Part shown: piece after piece, positions 17,520 through 27,127 of the stretch
How the letters are laid out: every line of letters starts with the position of its first letter
Position numbering within the stretch: the stretch's first letter is position 1
NCBI GenBank assembly: GCA_030650995.1
Contig: JAUSCY010000059.1
Location: 1 to 45,410, forward strand
Length of the DNA stretch: 45,410 nucleotides
From: Sheuella sp.
GTDB lineage: Bacteria; Pseudomonadota; Gammaproteobacteria; Burkholderiales; Burkholderiaceae_B
Direction of reading: 5' to 3'
Notes under the pieces: generated by a model
The model's input: the letters and a program-made list of their open reading frames with translations, nothing else
The model's database searches: none
What the model was told of the DNA's origin: nothing
Translations under genes and position numbers: made by a program

Positions 17520-18170
17520 CTACTGAGCCTGAGAAACAGAAATCAGGTGCCGCGCCTGTAATTGTTGAATCAACAACTGCATCGCCTGCCCTCTGTGACT
17601 GATTTGATTTTTTATTTCCGGAGATAACTCTGCAGCCGTGCAACGCTGTTCAGGAAGATAGAAGAAAGGGTCGTAACCAAAACCGTTTTGGCCACGCGGG
17701 GCGTCAATGATCTCGCCTGGCCAGATGCATTCAGCGATCACAGGTTGCGGATCCTCGGCGCGGGTGACAAGCACTAACACCGCCACGTACCAGGCCCGGC
17801 GGTCAGTCACGCCTTGCAGCGCATGGATTAGTTTTGCATTGTTCGCCGAATCTGATCGGATGCCCTCAGGGGACTCTGCATAGCGAGCCGAATGCACCCC
17901 TGGTTCACCATCGAGCGCCACGACACAAATACCTGAATCATCGGCGAGCGCAGGTAAACCGGAAAGCTGACTGGCGTGCCGCGCTTTAGCTAAAGCGTTC
18001 TCCACAAAAGTGGGGTGAGGTTCTGGCGCATCAGGGATATGGAGCGCGTGCTGGGAAATCAGTTCGATGTCTAACGGACTGAGCAAAGCTTTGAACTCAC
18101 ATAACTTGCCAGCATTACCTGAGGCGAGAACAACTTTTTGCAAACGCTTGATCATTGGCGTGTGCATCAT
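17520..18170 (-). CDS. rdgB: dITP/XTP pyrophosphatase (RdgB/HAM1)
   Basis: RdgB hydrolyses non-canonical purine triphosphates (dITP, XTP) to monophosphates, keeping them out of DNA. Landmarks are VVLASGNAGKLCEFKALL at the N-terminus, TFVENALAKARHASQLSGLPALADDSGICV, SARYAE, and the C-terminal GQNGFGYDPFFYLPEQ and KNQISHRGQAM. The open frame extends to 18272 inside the LysR gene. I chose the ATG at 18170, which overlaps the LysR stop as ATGA; the ATG at 18155 (MIKRLQ) is nearer the usual family start. Neighbouring hemW is expected; an adjacent LysR gene is not. Confidence 0.95.
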   Translation of the reverse strand: MMHTPMIKRLQKVVLASGNAGKLCEFKALLSPLDIELISQHALHIPDAPEPHPTFVENALAKARHASQLSGLPALADDSGICVVALDGEPGVHSARYAESPEGIRSDSANNAKLIHALQGVTDRRAWYVAVLVLVTRAEDPQPVIAECIWPGEIIDAPRGQNGFGYDPFFYLPEQRCTAAELSPEIKNQISHRGQAMQLLIQQLQARHLISVSQAQ

Positions 18171-19069
18171 GCAAGCTCTGCATCTGCAATCAGCATACTG
18201 ACAAGCTCGCGCGCAAAACCGGGCAACTGATCTAACTGGCGCACACAAATGTGGAGCTTTCTTTCTGCCCACTCGTCGGACAGGCGTACGAGCTTGATAT
18301 TCAGACGCTGGGCATAGCGTTGCGCCGCGCGTTCCGGTACGACACCAATGCCGACATTGGCCTCGATCATGCGACAGACGGCTTCAAAACTGCCAACTTC
18401 GACACGAAAACGGAAGGGATGGCCAAGATTGTCAGCCGCTTTAATCAGGAAGGCGTGTATGGCGCTCCACTCTGACAGACCTACATATTCATAGCTCAGC
18501 GTATCAGCAAAGGCCACTTCCTTAAGTGGGGCTAAAGGATGTTCATTAGGTGTCACCAGCACGAGGCGGTCTTCGCGATAAGGCAGATACTCAAGTTCTG
18601 AGGCTGCAGGACGTCCCGCGACAATGCCGATGTCTGCCGAGCCGTCAGAGACAGCTTTGATCACCAGATAACTCAAGCGTTCTCTTAACTCAACGGTCAC
18701 ATCTGGATGCGAGGCCAGATAACGGCTTAATACAGCTGGCATGAATTCCGTCATGGCTGTTGTGTTGGCAACCATCCTGACCTGACCTTTTATACCGCGC
18801 GCATATTCATGGATATCGCCGCGCAGGTGGTCGATCTGCCTGAGTACCAATCGGGCATGCCTCAGAAATGCTTCACCCGAAGGGGTTAGCGTCACGCCCT
18901 GACTATTACGATGAAAAAGGCGCGTACCAAAATGATCTTCGAGGTTTTTAACGCGATTACTTGCAGCCGGGAGCGATAAATGTGATTTTTCAGCGCCACG
19001 CGTCAGGCTACTGGCATCACCAATATTGACGATCAGTTGTAAATCAGTCAGGTCGAAGTGGTTAGCCAT
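18167..19069 (-). CDS. LysR-family transcriptional regulator
   Basis: A 300-residue LysR regulator with an N-terminal winged helix (FDLTDLQLIVNIGDASSLTRGAE, then SLPAASNRVKNLEDHFGTRLFHRNSQGVTLTPSGEAFLRHAR) and a substrate-binding-like effector domain (ADIGIVAGRPAASELEYLPYREDRLVLVTP). It is divergent from the acyl-CoA dehydrogenase cluster 116 bp away, the usual arrangement for a regulator of the adjacent pathway. Its stop codon overlaps the rdgB start as ATGA, so rdgB and hemW may be partly transcribed from this promoter. The effector is unknown. Confidence 0.92.
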   Translation of the reverse strand: MANHFDLTDLQLIVNIGDASSLTRGAEKSHLSLPAASNRVKNLEDHFGTRLFHRNSQGVTLTPSGEAFLRHARLVLRQIDHLRGDIHEYARGIKGQVRMVANTTAMTEFMPAVLSRYLASHPDVTVELRERLSYLVIKAVSDGSADIGIVAGRPAASELEYLPYREDRLVLVTPNEHPLAPLKEVAFADTLSYEYVGLSEWSAIHAFLIKAADNLGHPFRFRVEVGSFEAVCRMIEANVGIGVVPERAAQRYAQRLNIKLVRLSDEWAERKLHICVRQLDQLPGFARELVSMLIADAELA

Positions 19070-19133
19070 AGTGTGTTGATGATCTTAAGCATTAGAAAAG
19101 CCGGGGTTAATCAAACGTCAATAGATATTTTAG

Positions 19134-19147
19134 GTGCTCTGGGGCAC
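19134..19147. promoter_or_regulatory. Small palindrome between LysR and acyl-CoA dehydrogenase genes
   Basis: GTGC-N6-GCAC forms a dyad in the 116-bp divergent region, and a second weak signal is the direct repeat AACGTC at about 19114 and 19152. Either could be part of a LysR operator. I see no convincing -10/-35 pair. Low confidence. Confidence 0.25.
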
Positions 19148-19185
19148 ATTAACGTCTGACATTCACCCGCCATCATAAGACAACC

Positions 19186-20346
19186 ATGAATTCTCATTCA
19201 GATCAGTACCAAGACATCCGTGACGCCATACGAGATTTGTGCAAACAATTTCCAGACGAGTATTTCCGCAAAGTCGACGAGGCACGTGGTTACCCAGAAG
19301 AATTCGTCAACGCACTGACTCAGGCGGGATGGATGGCTGCCCTGATTCCTCAGGAATACGGCGGCTCAGGTCTTGGATTGACTGAGGCCTCCGTCATCAT
19401 GGAGGAAATTAATCGTTGTGGTGGTAACTCAGGGGCCTGCCACGGTCAGATGTACAACATGGGCACGCTCTTGCGTCATGGCTCCGAAACACAGAAAAAC
19501 TATTATCTCCCTAAAATCGCTGCTGGCGAGCTGCGCCTTCAGTCAATGGGGGTGACAGAGCCCACTACTGGTACTGATACGACAAAAATCAAGACTACAG
19601 CGGTCAAAAAAGGCGATAAATACGTCATTAATGGCCAGAAAGTGTGGATTTCCAGAATTCAGCACTCAGATCTGATGATTTTGCTGGCTCGCACCACACC
19701 GCTCGATCAGGTCACCAAAAAATCAGAAGGTATGTCGATTTTTATCGTCGACCTGAAAGAAGCAATTGGCCATGGCATGACAGTGCGCCCTATTTTGAAC
19801 ATGGTTAATCACGAAACAAACGAGTTATTTTTTGATAATCTGGAAATCCCTGCTGAAAACCTGATCGGTGAAGAAGGCAAAGGATTTAAATATATTCTGG
19901 ATGGCCTGAATGCTGAGCGTGCGCTGATCGCTGCTGAATGTATTGGTGATGGCTACTGGTTTATCGACAGGGTATCTGCCTATGTGAAAGACCGTATCGT
20001 ATTTGGTCGCCCGATCGGCCAAAACCAGGGTGTGCAATTCCCAATCGCGCGTGCATATGTCAACGTCGAGGCTGCCAGCCTGATGCGCTACGAGGCATGT
20101 CGCCTGTTTGACGCCAAGCAGCCCTGTGGAACACAAGCCAACATGGCCAAGCTACTCGCTGCCGATGCCTCGTGGGAAGCGGCCAATGCTTGCCTTCAAT
20201 TCCACGGTGGCTTTGGCTTTGCCTGTGAATATGATGTCGAGCGCAAATTCCGTGAAACACGTCTCTATCAGGTTGCGCCGATTTCAACCAACCTGATTTT
20301 GTCATATGTAGCCGAACACGTACTCGGCTTGCCACGTTCTTTCTAA
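19186..20346 (+). CDS. Acyl-CoA dehydrogenase family protein
   Basis: A 386-residue FAD enzyme of the acyl-CoA dehydrogenase family, which introduces a double bond at C2-C3 of an acyl-CoA and passes electrons to ETF. The N-terminal helical domain, the middle beta domain (LQSMGVTEPTTGTDTTKIKTTAV, KYVINGQKVWISRIQHSD) and the C-terminal domain (GRPIGQNQGVQFPIARAYV, CLQFHGGFGFACEYDVER) are complete. The usual C-terminal catalytic Glu (YEGT) is missing: this site reads LYQVAPIST. A Glu at residue 244 (LNAERALIAAE) sits where isovaleryl- and long-chain enzymes keep their base. The substrate is unknown. It heads a plus-strand run with MmgE/PrpD and SDR genes. Confidence 0.9.
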   Translation: MNSHSDQYQDIRDAIRDLCKQFPDEYFRKVDEARGYPEEFVNALTQAGWMAALIPQEYGGSGLGLTEASVIMEEINRCGGNSGACHGQMYNMGTLLRHGSETQKNYYLPKIAAGELRLQSMGVTEPTTGTDTTKIKTTAVKKGDKYVINGQKVWISRIQHSDLMILLARTTPLDQVTKKSEGMSIFIVDLKEAIGHGMTVRPILNMVNHETNELFFDNLEIPAENLIGEEGKGFKYILDGLNAERALIAAECIGDGYWFIDRVSAYVKDRIVFGRPIGQNQGVQFPIARAYVNVEAASLMRYEACRLFDAKQPCGTQANMAKLLAADASWEAANACLQFHGGFGFACEYDVERKFRETRLYQVAPISTNLILSYVAEHVLGLPRSF

Positions 20347-20357
20347 AGGAAATTGAG

Positions 20358-21746
20358 ATGACTGCTGTTCGTTCCCCGAGCGCACCAATTGCCCTGCACC
20401 CAAGCGCGGATCTGGCACGGTTTGCCTCCGAACTGAAATATTCGGATATTCCCGAGTCCGTTCTCAGCCGATGCGAAGACTTGCTGCTCGACACTATGGC
20501 ATCCATCCTGGCAGGTTCGACAGCCAGGCCAGTCAAATCGGTTGCAAAATTTGCAAAGCTGATGGGGCCTGCCACCGGCAAGTCAGAGGATTACGTCAAT
20601 CGCAGCCTGACCTCGCCGATGTTTGCTGCCATGGTTAATGCAGCCTCGGCCCACGTGGTCGAGCAAGACGATGTCCATAACGGATCCGTTTTCCATCCTG
20701 CTGCAGTGATATTCCCCCCTGCCATCGCTGTTGCACAATCGATCGGTGCCTCAGGTGAAGAGCTGATCACCGCATCCGTGGCTGGATACGAAGTTGGTAT
20801 TCGCATTGGTGAATTTCTAGGTCGTTCGCACTACAAGATTTTCCATACAACAGGTACTGCGGGTACGGTTGCTGCAGCAGTCGCTGTAGGCCGACTGCTC
20901 AAGCTCAACCCTGAGCAAATGCTCAACGCGATTGGATCTGGCGGTACACAAGCGGCAGGGTTGTGGGAGTTTTTACGTGATGCTGCGGATTCAAAGCAGT
21001 TGCACACAGCCCATGCTGCAGCCTCTGGACTAACCGCAGCCTATCTGGCACAAGATGGCTTTACCGGCGCACGCCGGATTCTTGAAGGCCTGCAGGGCAT
21101 GGCTGCCGGCATGTCCACCGATGCTGATCCAGCCAAGCTAGTCGATCGCCTCGGCACGCGCTGGGCACTGGCCGAAACTTCTTTCAAATACCACGCCTCT
21201 TGCCGTCATACCCATCCTGCTGCGGATGCGTTACAGCACGTCATGCGCGAACATGGACTCAAAGCATCCGATATCGCCTCTGTGGTCACGCATGTCCACC
21301 AAGGTGCAATTGACGTGCTGGGTCCTGTTGTTGACCCACAGACCGTTCACCAGTCGAAATTTTCAATGGGTACGGTTCTGGCACTGATCGCTATTCGTCA
21401 ATCAGCTGACCTGGCTGGTTTTGATGCGGCGTTGAAAAACGCAGAAGTTGAATCCTTTCGCGATCGCGTCACCATGGCACTGGACGAAGAAGTAGATAGC
21501 GCTTATCCCCAGCGCTGGATCGGCAAGGTAACCGTCACAACGCATGACGGACGTGTCCTTGCAGGCCGTGTCGACGAGCCCAAAGGCGACCCAGGCAACA
21601 CACTTTCACGTGCCGAAATTGAAGAAAAATCCATGCGCCTGGGCACGTATCTGGGTGCAGCCAGAGCGGATCAAGTCCAGGCACTGATCCATAATATCTG
21701 GAACATCAGGAAGCAGGCTCACGTTGGCAATCTTTTAGTTTCTTAG
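20358..21746 (+). CDS. MmgE/PrpD family protein
   Basis: A 462-residue member of the MmgE/PrpD family, which includes 2-methylcitrate dehydratase, cis-aconitate decarboxylase and related lyases. Supporting segments are LLLDTMASILAGS near the N-terminus, NAASAHVVEQDDVHNGSVFHPAAVIFPPAIAVAQ, the KIFHTTGTAGTVAAAVAVGRLL helix, KYHASCRHTHPAADAL, and the C-terminal VTVTTHDGRVLAGRVDEPKGDP. It starts 11 bp after the acyl-CoA dehydrogenase with a good Shine-Dalgarno (AAAGGA). prpB/prpC-type partners are absent, so methylcitrate metabolism is unlikely. A dehydration or hydration step in an unidentified organic-acid pathway is my inference. Confidence 0.9.
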   Translation: MTAVRSPSAPIALHPSADLARFASELKYSDIPESVLSRCEDLLLDTMASILAGSTARPVKSVAKFAKLMGPATGKSEDYVNRSLTSPMFAAMVNAASAHVVEQDDVHNGSVFHPAAVIFPPAIAVAQSIGASGEELITASVAGYEVGIRIGEFLGRSHYKIFHTTGTAGTVAAAVAVGRLLKLNPEQMLNAIGSGGTQAAGLWEFLRDAADSKQLHTAHAAASGLTAAYLAQDGFTGARRILEGLQGMAAGMSTDADPAKLVDRLGTRWALAETSFKYHASCRHTHPAADALQHVMREHGLKASDIASVVTHVHQGAIDVLGPVVDPQTVHQSKFSMGTVLALIAIRQSADLAGFDAALKNAEVESFRDRVTMALDEEVDSAYPQRWIGKVTVTTHDGRVLAGRVDEPKGDPGNTLSRAEIEEKSMRLGTYLGAARADQVQALIHNIWNIRKQAHVGNLLVS

Positions 21747-21804
21747 CACAACGCCTTATTGCAACATAATATTTATAACCGGCTACTAAAAAGGAAGAGA
21801 CAAA

Positions 21805-22554
21805 ATGCGTTTATCTGGGAAAGTGGCAATTGTTACGGGAGCAGCCAGTGGTTTTGGCGCTGAAACAGCAAGACTTTACGCAAAGGAAGGGGCCAAAGTT
21901 GTCATTGCAGATTTAAACCTAGCCGGCGCTGAAAAAGTTGCGGCTGAAATTGGTGCCTCTGCTGTTGCGATCAAATGCGATGTCAGCAAGCGGCCTGATA
22001 TTGACGCAGCAGTCAATCTGGCTGTGAGCAAATTCGGTTCAGTGGATATTGTGGTGAACAACGCTGGTTTTACGCACAAAAACCAGCCCTTCCTGAATGT
22101 GGATGAAGCGACCTTTGACCGTTGCTTTGATGTCAACGTCAAAGCCATTTATCACATGATCAATGCAGTCGTCCCCATGATGCGCGCTAAAAAATCAGGT
22201 TGCATCATTAATGTGGGCTCAACCGCAGGAATACGTCCACGACCAGGTCTGTCCTGGTACAACGCCTCCAAGGGTGCGGCTAACCTGCTTTCTAAATCGC
22301 TGGCTGTTGAACTCGCACCAGACAATATTCGTGTGAACGTCATCTGTCCGGTGATGGGCGATACAGGCATGCTGGGTGATTTTATGGGCGTACCAGATAC
22401 CCCAGAGAATCGTGCCAAGTTCATTGCCACAATCCCCATGGGTCGTTTAAGTACGCCTCGCGACATTGCGAATGCCGCCGTATTTCTGGCCTCTGAGGAA
22501 GCCTCTTTCCTGACGGGTGTTGAGCTACCCGTTGATGGCGGTCGTACCGTTTAA
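21805..22554 (+). CDS. Short-chain dehydrogenase/reductase
   Basis: A 249-residue classical SDR. The cofactor loop is [21 protein letters not shown] is the structural motif, Ser in [13 protein letters not shown] and Tyr-x-x-x-Lys in [10 protein letters not shown] form the catalytic site, and the C-terminal [17 protein letters not shown] is typical. An acidic residue at the end of beta-2 (VVIADLN) suggests NAD rather than NADP. It is preceded by a strong Shine-Dalgarno (AAGGAAGAG) and lies 58 bp after the MmgE/PrpD gene. It probably oxidises a hydroxyl intermediate of the same pathway. Its stop overlaps the convergent rph stop by 4 bp. Confidence 0.92.
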   Translation: MRLSGKVAIVTGAASGFGAETARLYAKEGAKVVIADLNLAGAEKVAAEIGASAVAIKCDVSKRPDIDAAVNLAVSKFGSVDIVVNNAGFTHKNQPFLNVDEATFDRCFDVNVKAIYHMINAVVPMMRAKKSGCIINVGSTAGIRPRPGLSWYNASKGAANLLSKSLAVELAPDNIRVNVICPVMGDTGMLGDFMGVPDTPENRAKFIATIPMGRLSTPRDIANAAVFLASEEASFLTGVELPVDGGRTV

Positions 22555-23294
22555 AGCCTGGAGCTGGATTGCAGAGCGGTTAGCTCTGTAATCCCTGCCT
22601 CGGCGAGCGACAGCAACGCGTTGAGTTCGTGCCGATCAAACGTATGTCCCTCAGCGGTCCCCTGAACCTCGACGTATCGTCCTGAACCTGTCATCACCAC
22701 GTTCATATCCGCATCGCAGCCTGAGTCTTCCGGATAATCCAGATCAAGCACTGCCCGGCCCTGCACCATGCCAACAGAAACAGCAGCCACTGAGTCTTTT
22801 AACGGTTGGGTAGCAATCAACCCTTGCTTGAGCAAGCCATCTACAGCATCAGCCACTGCGATCCATGCACCCGTAATGCTTGCACAACGCGTACCACCAT
22901 CTGCCTGCAACACGTCACAATCAATCTGAATGGTACGTTCTCCAAGTGCAGTCATATCCATGACCGCACGCAAACTACGTCCAATCAGGCGCTGAATTTC
23001 CTGAGTACGACCTGATTGCTTACCGCGAGCGGCCTCCCGGTCGCTGCGTGTGTGTGTCGAACGCGGCAGCATCCCGTACTCAGCAGTGACCCAGCCCTGT
23101 CCTTTACCTTTCAGAAAAGGCGGCACTTTTTCAAGTACGCTAGCGGTACAAAGAACTTGTGTTTCCCCCATACAAATCAGCACCGAGCCTTCCGCATAAC
23201 GGGTAAATTGACGCTTGATACTTACGGCACGTAATGCATCGAGCGCGCGGCCTGACGGGCGGGCAATAACTAGACTTGATATGGAATTTGACAC
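22551..23294 (-). CDS. rph: Ribonuclease PH
   Basis: RNase PH is a phosphorolytic 3'-5' exoribonuclease that trims tRNA 3' ends. Landmarks are [28 protein letters not shown] at the start, [44 protein letters not shown], the [20 protein letters not shown] phosphate/metal region and [17 protein letters not shown]. The frame is open to 23399, but the extra residues do not resemble the family and would overlap ggt. A GTG at 23294 ([17 protein letters not shown]) gives 247 residues and the expected N-terminus. In relatives rph commonly neighbours rdgB; here the LysR/acyl-CoA cluster lies between. Confidence 0.95.
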   Translation of the reverse strand: MSNSISSLVIARPSGRALDALRAVSIKRQFTRYAEGSVLICMGETQVLCTASVLEKVPPFLKGKGQGWVTAEYGMLPRSTHTRSDREAARGKQSGRTQEIQRLIGRSLRAVMDMTALGERTIQIDCDVLQADGGTRCASITGAWIAVADAVDGLLKQGLIATQPLKDSVAAVSVGMVQGRAVLDLDYPEDSGCDADMNVVMTGSGRYVEVQGTAEGHTFDRHELNALLSLAEAGITELTALQSSSRL

Positions 23295-23330
23295 GGAGAG
23301 TTCTCTACAGGACGACAAAGGGAAAATAGA

Positions 23331-25205
23331 ATGAAAAAATACACTCTTAGTATAGGCCGCAAATCTATCGGATTGATCGCTGTAAGTTTCATGATGCATG
23401 GTCTGAGCGCGGCACAGCCTGCAGCCGCACCCGTCGTCATCCCCGTCACGTTACCTGCGACGATTGCACCACCAGTTAAAACACCCAACACTGCGGTTAC
23501 GCGCTACGACAATACGTTTGAAATATTCCAGCCAATGATTCGTACTGGTGGCATGGTGGCCAGTGAACAGCATTTGGCCTCGGCAGCGGGTGCTGAAATG
23601 CTGCGCCAGGGTGGTAATGCCATCGATGCGGCCGTCGCGGTGGGATTCGCCCTCGCTGTTGTATTACCCAATGCAGGCAATCTCGGCGGCGGTGGCTTTA
23701 TGCTGATTCATGACGCAAAAACAAAGAATAATATTGCACTGGATTTTCGTGAGATCGCCCCGGCTAACGCCACGCGAGATATGTATCTCGATGCACAAGG
23801 TAAAGTGATCGAAGGCAAATCAACACGCACCCCCTACTCTGTTGGTGTACCTGGCTCAGTCGCCGGCCTGACGCAGGCACTTACCGAGCACGGCACGATG
23901 AAACTATCCCAGGTGATCGCCCCTGCTATAGCGCTCGCCTCTGAGGGATTTACGGTGAGTCCTGTGCTGGCTGAACTTTTCAATATCCAGCGCACGCATC
24001 TGGAAAAATGGCCAGGTACGCGCGCTGCCTTTTTTAAACACACCGATGCGACGCAAACCTGTGCGCTCGCTCAGTGTCCGACAACCGCGATTCGTACCTA
24101 CGCAGCCGGTGAGCGCTTAATCCAGAAAGATCTCGCTCAGACATTACGCATCATTTCCAGCCAAGGCGCATCGGGCTTTTACACAGGTGAGATCGCAGAA
24201 AAAATTGTTCAAACACTTCAAGGCAGTGATCAGCCCATCACGCTGAGTGATCTGGCAAATTACAAAACGCAAGTGCGCAAACCTGTTGAGGGCCAGTACC
24301 GTGGCGTACAGATTCTATCCATGCCACCGCCCAGCTCAGGCGGCATCCATTTAATTCAAATGCTGAATTTATTGGAACGCTATCCACTGAAAAAATATGG
24401 CTCTGGTAGTGCACAAAGCATTCACTTAATGGCTGAAAGCGCCAGACTCGCCTATGCTGATCGCGCTGAATATCTGGGTGATCCTGCGTTTGTAAAAGTC
24501 CCGCAGTCAGGATTGATTTCAAAAAAATATGCTGATGAACTTTCACGAAAAATAGATCCTCAGCGCAGTACCCCCAGCAGTCAGGTCAGAGCAGGTCAGC
24601 CAGCGCCTTATGAAAGCGATCAGACCACGCACTTCTCTGTCATGGATGCACAAGGCAATGTCGTGAGCTGTACGTACACGCTCAATCTGAGCTTTGGTTC
24701 CGGTATTGTTGCCGTCGGGACAGGCGTATTGCTCAACAATGAAATGGATGATTTTTCCGTCAAGCCTGGTGTACCCAATGCGTTTGGTCTGGTGGGTGGT
24801 GACGCAAATGCTGTGGCGCCAGGCAAACGTCCACTGAGCTCGATGACACCCGTCATCCTTATGCGCGATGGCAAACCCTGGATCGCGACAGGCTCCCCGG
24901 GTGGCGCACGCATTATTACGACTGTTCTACAAAACATCGTCAATATTATTGATTTTGATATGAATATCGCTGAAGCTGCGTCGGTGCCACGCATGCATCA
25001 CCAGTGGACGCCTGATTTCATTCGTGTTGAGCGAGGCTTTAGTCCCGACACAATTAAATTACTTGAGTCGATGGGACACAGCATCAAAGTCATGCCTACA
25101 ATGGGACGTGTCCAGACAGTCCAGCGCGACGGTCCATTATTTTTCGGCGCTTCAGATCCGCGCAACCCTGACGGTGCTGCGTCGGGTATTGATCAAAGTA
25201 AATAA
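23331..25205 (+). CDS. ggt: Gamma-glutamyltransferase
   Basis: GGT cleaves or transfers the gamma-glutamyl group of glutathione and related compounds, usually in the periplasm. The 624-residue precursor has a signal peptide (to about residue 27) and then a Pro/Ala-rich segment to about residue 53. The large subunit has [37 protein letters not shown] and LDFREIAP. The autocatalytic cleavage site and nucleophile Thr432 lie in [10 protein letters not shown], followed by [13 protein letters not shown] and the [10 protein letters not shown] and [10 protein letters not shown] loops of the small subunit. It is divergent from rph with only 36 bp between starts. All catalytic landmarks are present. 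Confidence 0.96.
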   Translation: MKKYTLSIGRKSIGLIAVSFMMHGLSAAQPAAAPVVIPVTLPATIAPPVKTPNTAVTRYDNTFEIFQPMIRTGGMVASEQHLASAAGAEMLRQGGNAIDAAVAVGFALAVVLPNAGNLGGGGFMLIHDAKTKNNIALDFREIAPANATRDMYLDAQGKVIEGKSTRTPYSVGVPGSVAGLTQALTEHGTMKLSQVIAPAIALASEGFTVSPVLAELFNIQRTHLEKWPGTRAAFFKHTDATQTCALAQCPTTAIRTYAAGERLIQKDLAQTLRIISSQGASGFYTGEIAEKIVQTLQGSDQPITLSDLANYKTQVRKPVEGQYRGVQILSMPPPSSGGIHLIQMLNLLERYPLKKYGSGSAQSIHLMAESARLAYADRAEYLGDPAFVKVPQSGLISKKYADELSRKIDPQRSTPSSQVRAGQPAPYESDQTTHFSVMDAQGNVVSCTYTLNLSFGSGIVAVGTGVLLNNEMDDFSVKPGVPNAFGLVGGDANAVAPGKRPLSSMTPVILMRDGKPWIATGSPGGARIITTVLQNIVNIIDFDMNIAEAASVPRMHHQWTPDFIRVERGFSPDTIKLLESMGHSIKVMPTMGRVQTVQRDGPLFFGASDPRNPDGAASGIDQSK

Positions 25206-25223
25206 TAAGGTATTGAGTCAAAC

Positions 25224-26159
25224 ATGACAGCTAGCATGACAGCATTTGGTAATGGAAAAGCAACGGGTGAATTCGGTTCCGTCTCCATCGAGATTAAGAC
25301 CGTCAATAGTCGTTACCTGGATGTTCAGTTCCGCATGCCCGATGAATTAAGGCTGGCGGAACAACCTATTAGAGAAAAGCTAGCTAAATCTCTTACGCGC
25401 GGTAAAGTCGAGATTCGCGCAAGCTTCACACGTGCACAAGCGCCTGGGGAACAGCGATTAAGTGAGGCGGCACTCTTGCGCATAGCTGATCAACTAAATC
25501 TTGTGCGTCGCATCTTGCCAGCGACCGAGTCACCTCGCCTGTCTGAAATACTCGCCTGGTCAGACCAGCAAAATACGGCGATTGAACCGGAGGTATGGTC
25601 ACAAGCTTGTATGGCTGCATTTCAACCTGCGGTTGAACAACTCGTGGAGGGACGACTGCGCGAAGGTGAAAGACTTGCACAAACCATGCTCGACACCGCT
25701 CGCGATGTCCGTGCGATAGTCGATCTGGTTGAGTCGCATATGCCAGTGCTTTTGCAGACGCAACGCGACAAACTTGCAACGAAACTCAGGGAAACGATAC
25801 AAAACGCCTTTCCTGCAGGTTTCGCTCACATTACAGGTCCAGAGCTTTCAGAGCGAATTGCCAGCGAATCGAGTTTTTTTGCGCTGCGTATCGATGTCGC
25901 TGAAGAACTGGCACGCCTTAAATCGCATTTGACAGAACTTGAGTTTTTATTAAGTCATGCCTCTACAAGCAGTCAGCAAAAGGCGTCAACCAAAAATACT
26001 GGCAGTACGGGTAAGCGGCTGGATTTCCTTTTTCAGGAAATGAATCGCGAAGCCAATACGCTTGGCTCCAAGGCAGGTAGTCTGGACATGACACGCGCGG
26101 CGATGGATTTAAAACTGCTGATCGAGCAAATGCGAGAGCAGGCGATGAATATTGAATAA
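25224..26159 (+). CDS. yicC: YicC-family endoribonuclease-like protein
   Basis: A 311-residue YicC/YloC (UPF0701) protein. E. coli YicC is described as an endoribonuclease that takes part in small-RNA turnover; the role here is inferred. The N-terminal domain has the conserved MTASMTAFGNGKATGEFGSVSIEIKTVNSRYLDVQFRMP and LAKSLTRGKVEIRAS. The C-terminal domain has GKRLDFLFQEMNREANTLGSKAG and MDLKLLIEQMREQAMNIE. In many proteobacteria yicC sits next to gmk or rph. Here it follows ggt by 18 bp, and gmk is about 10 kb further on. Confidence 0.95.
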   Translation: MTASMTAFGNGKATGEFGSVSIEIKTVNSRYLDVQFRMPDELRLAEQPIREKLAKSLTRGKVEIRASFTRAQAPGEQRLSEAALLRIADQLNLVRRILPATESPRLSEILAWSDQQNTAIEPEVWSQACMAAFQPAVEQLVEGRLREGERLAQTMLDTARDVRAIVDLVESHMPVLLQTQRDKLATKLRETIQNAFPAGFAHITGPELSERIASESSFFALRIDVAEELARLKSHLTELEFLLSHASTSSQQKASTKNTGSTGKRLDFLFQEMNREANTLGSKAGSLDMTRAAMDLKLLIEQMREQAMNIE

Positions 26160-26181
26160 ATTAATTATCTGGAGACAAAAC

Positions 26182-27120
26182 ATGTGGGAACAAAGTGAAC
26201 GCTATCCTGATCCACGCGTCGTCGCGCTGGATCCTTCTTTTGAGCAATATCGCCTGGCACTCGCCTCTGTCGAGCGCATCGCTACAGGACTGCGCTGGGC
26301 AGAAGGTCCAGTGTGGTTTGGTGATGGTCGTTATCTTTTATTCAGTGATATCCCGAACAACCGCATCATGAAATGGGAAGAAGAAACCGGTGAACTCTCG
26401 GTATTTCGCAAGCCTTCTAATTTCGCCAATGGTCACACGCGAGACCGTCAGGGGCGCCTGGTCTCATGCGAACATGGTCGTCGCGTCACACGCACAGAAT
26501 ATGATGGATCGATTACGGTACTTTGCGATGCGTTTGAAGGTAAACCGCTCAACGCGCCCAACGATTTGGTCGTGAAGTCGGACGGCTCCATCTGGTTTAC
26601 AGATCCGCCATTCGGGATCCTTGCTAATTATGAGGGTGTCAAGGCTACTGTTGAGCAACCACACGCGGTCTATAGAATCGATGGCGTGATGGGTCACGTC
26701 ACGCGTATGATCGATGATCTCAAAGGTCCCAATGGCTTGTGCTTTTCGCCAGATGAAAGCCTGCTGTACGTCATCGAATCGCGGGGTGTACCCAACAGAC
26801 TGATTCATGCCTACGATGTAGTTGACGGCGGTCTGAGCGTTGCAAACAGACGCGTATTCCTTGATGCAGGTGCAGGCACGATTGATGGCATGCGCGCAGA
26901 TGTAGACGGCAACTTATGGTGTGGCTGGGGAATGGGTAGCGCTGAAATGGATGGGGTAAGAATCGTCTCACCACAGGGCAAGATCATTGGCCGCATCGAT
27001 CTGCCAGAGCGTTGCGCAAATCTTTGTTTTGGTGGGCGTATGCGCAATCGGCTCTTCATGGCCTCCTCGCACTCCATTTACGCACTCTATGTCAATACAC
27101 AAGGTGCGCCAGGCGGTTAG
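26182..27120 (+). CDS. SMP-30/gluconolactonase family lactonase
   Basis: A 312-residue six-bladed beta-propeller of the SMP-30/gluconolactonase/LRE family, which hydrolyses sugar or other lactones using a bound divalent metal. Typical segments are GLRWAEGPVWFGDGRYLLFSDIPNNRIMKW (metal-ligand Glu), NGHTRDRQGRLVSCEHGRRVTRTE, NAPNDLVVKSDGSIWFTDPPFG (metal-ligand Asn) and LKGPNGLCFSPDESLLYVIES. DGMRADVDGNLWCGWG follows with the usual Asp. The ATG at 26182 has a clear Shine-Dalgarno (GGAG) 8 bases upstream; a longer frame starting at 26152 overlaps yicC and is less likely. It faces the Liv operon tail to tail with a 7-bp gap. The substrate is unknown. Confidence 0.92.
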   Translation: MWEQSERYPDPRVVALDPSFEQYRLALASVERIATGLRWAEGPVWFGDGRYLLFSDIPNNRIMKWEEETGELSVFRKPSNFANGHTRDRQGRLVSCEHGRRVTRTEYDGSITVLCDAFEGKPLNAPNDLVVKSDGSIWFTDPPFGILANYEGVKATVEQPHAVYRIDGVMGHVTRMIDDLKGPNGLCFSPDESLLYVIESRGVPNRLIHAYDVVDGGLSVANRRVFLDAGAGTIDGMRADVDGNLWCGWGMGSAEMDGVRIVSPQGKIIGRIDLPERCANLCFGGRMRNRLFMASSHSIYALYVNTQGAPGG

Positions 27121-27127
27121 TCAGATT

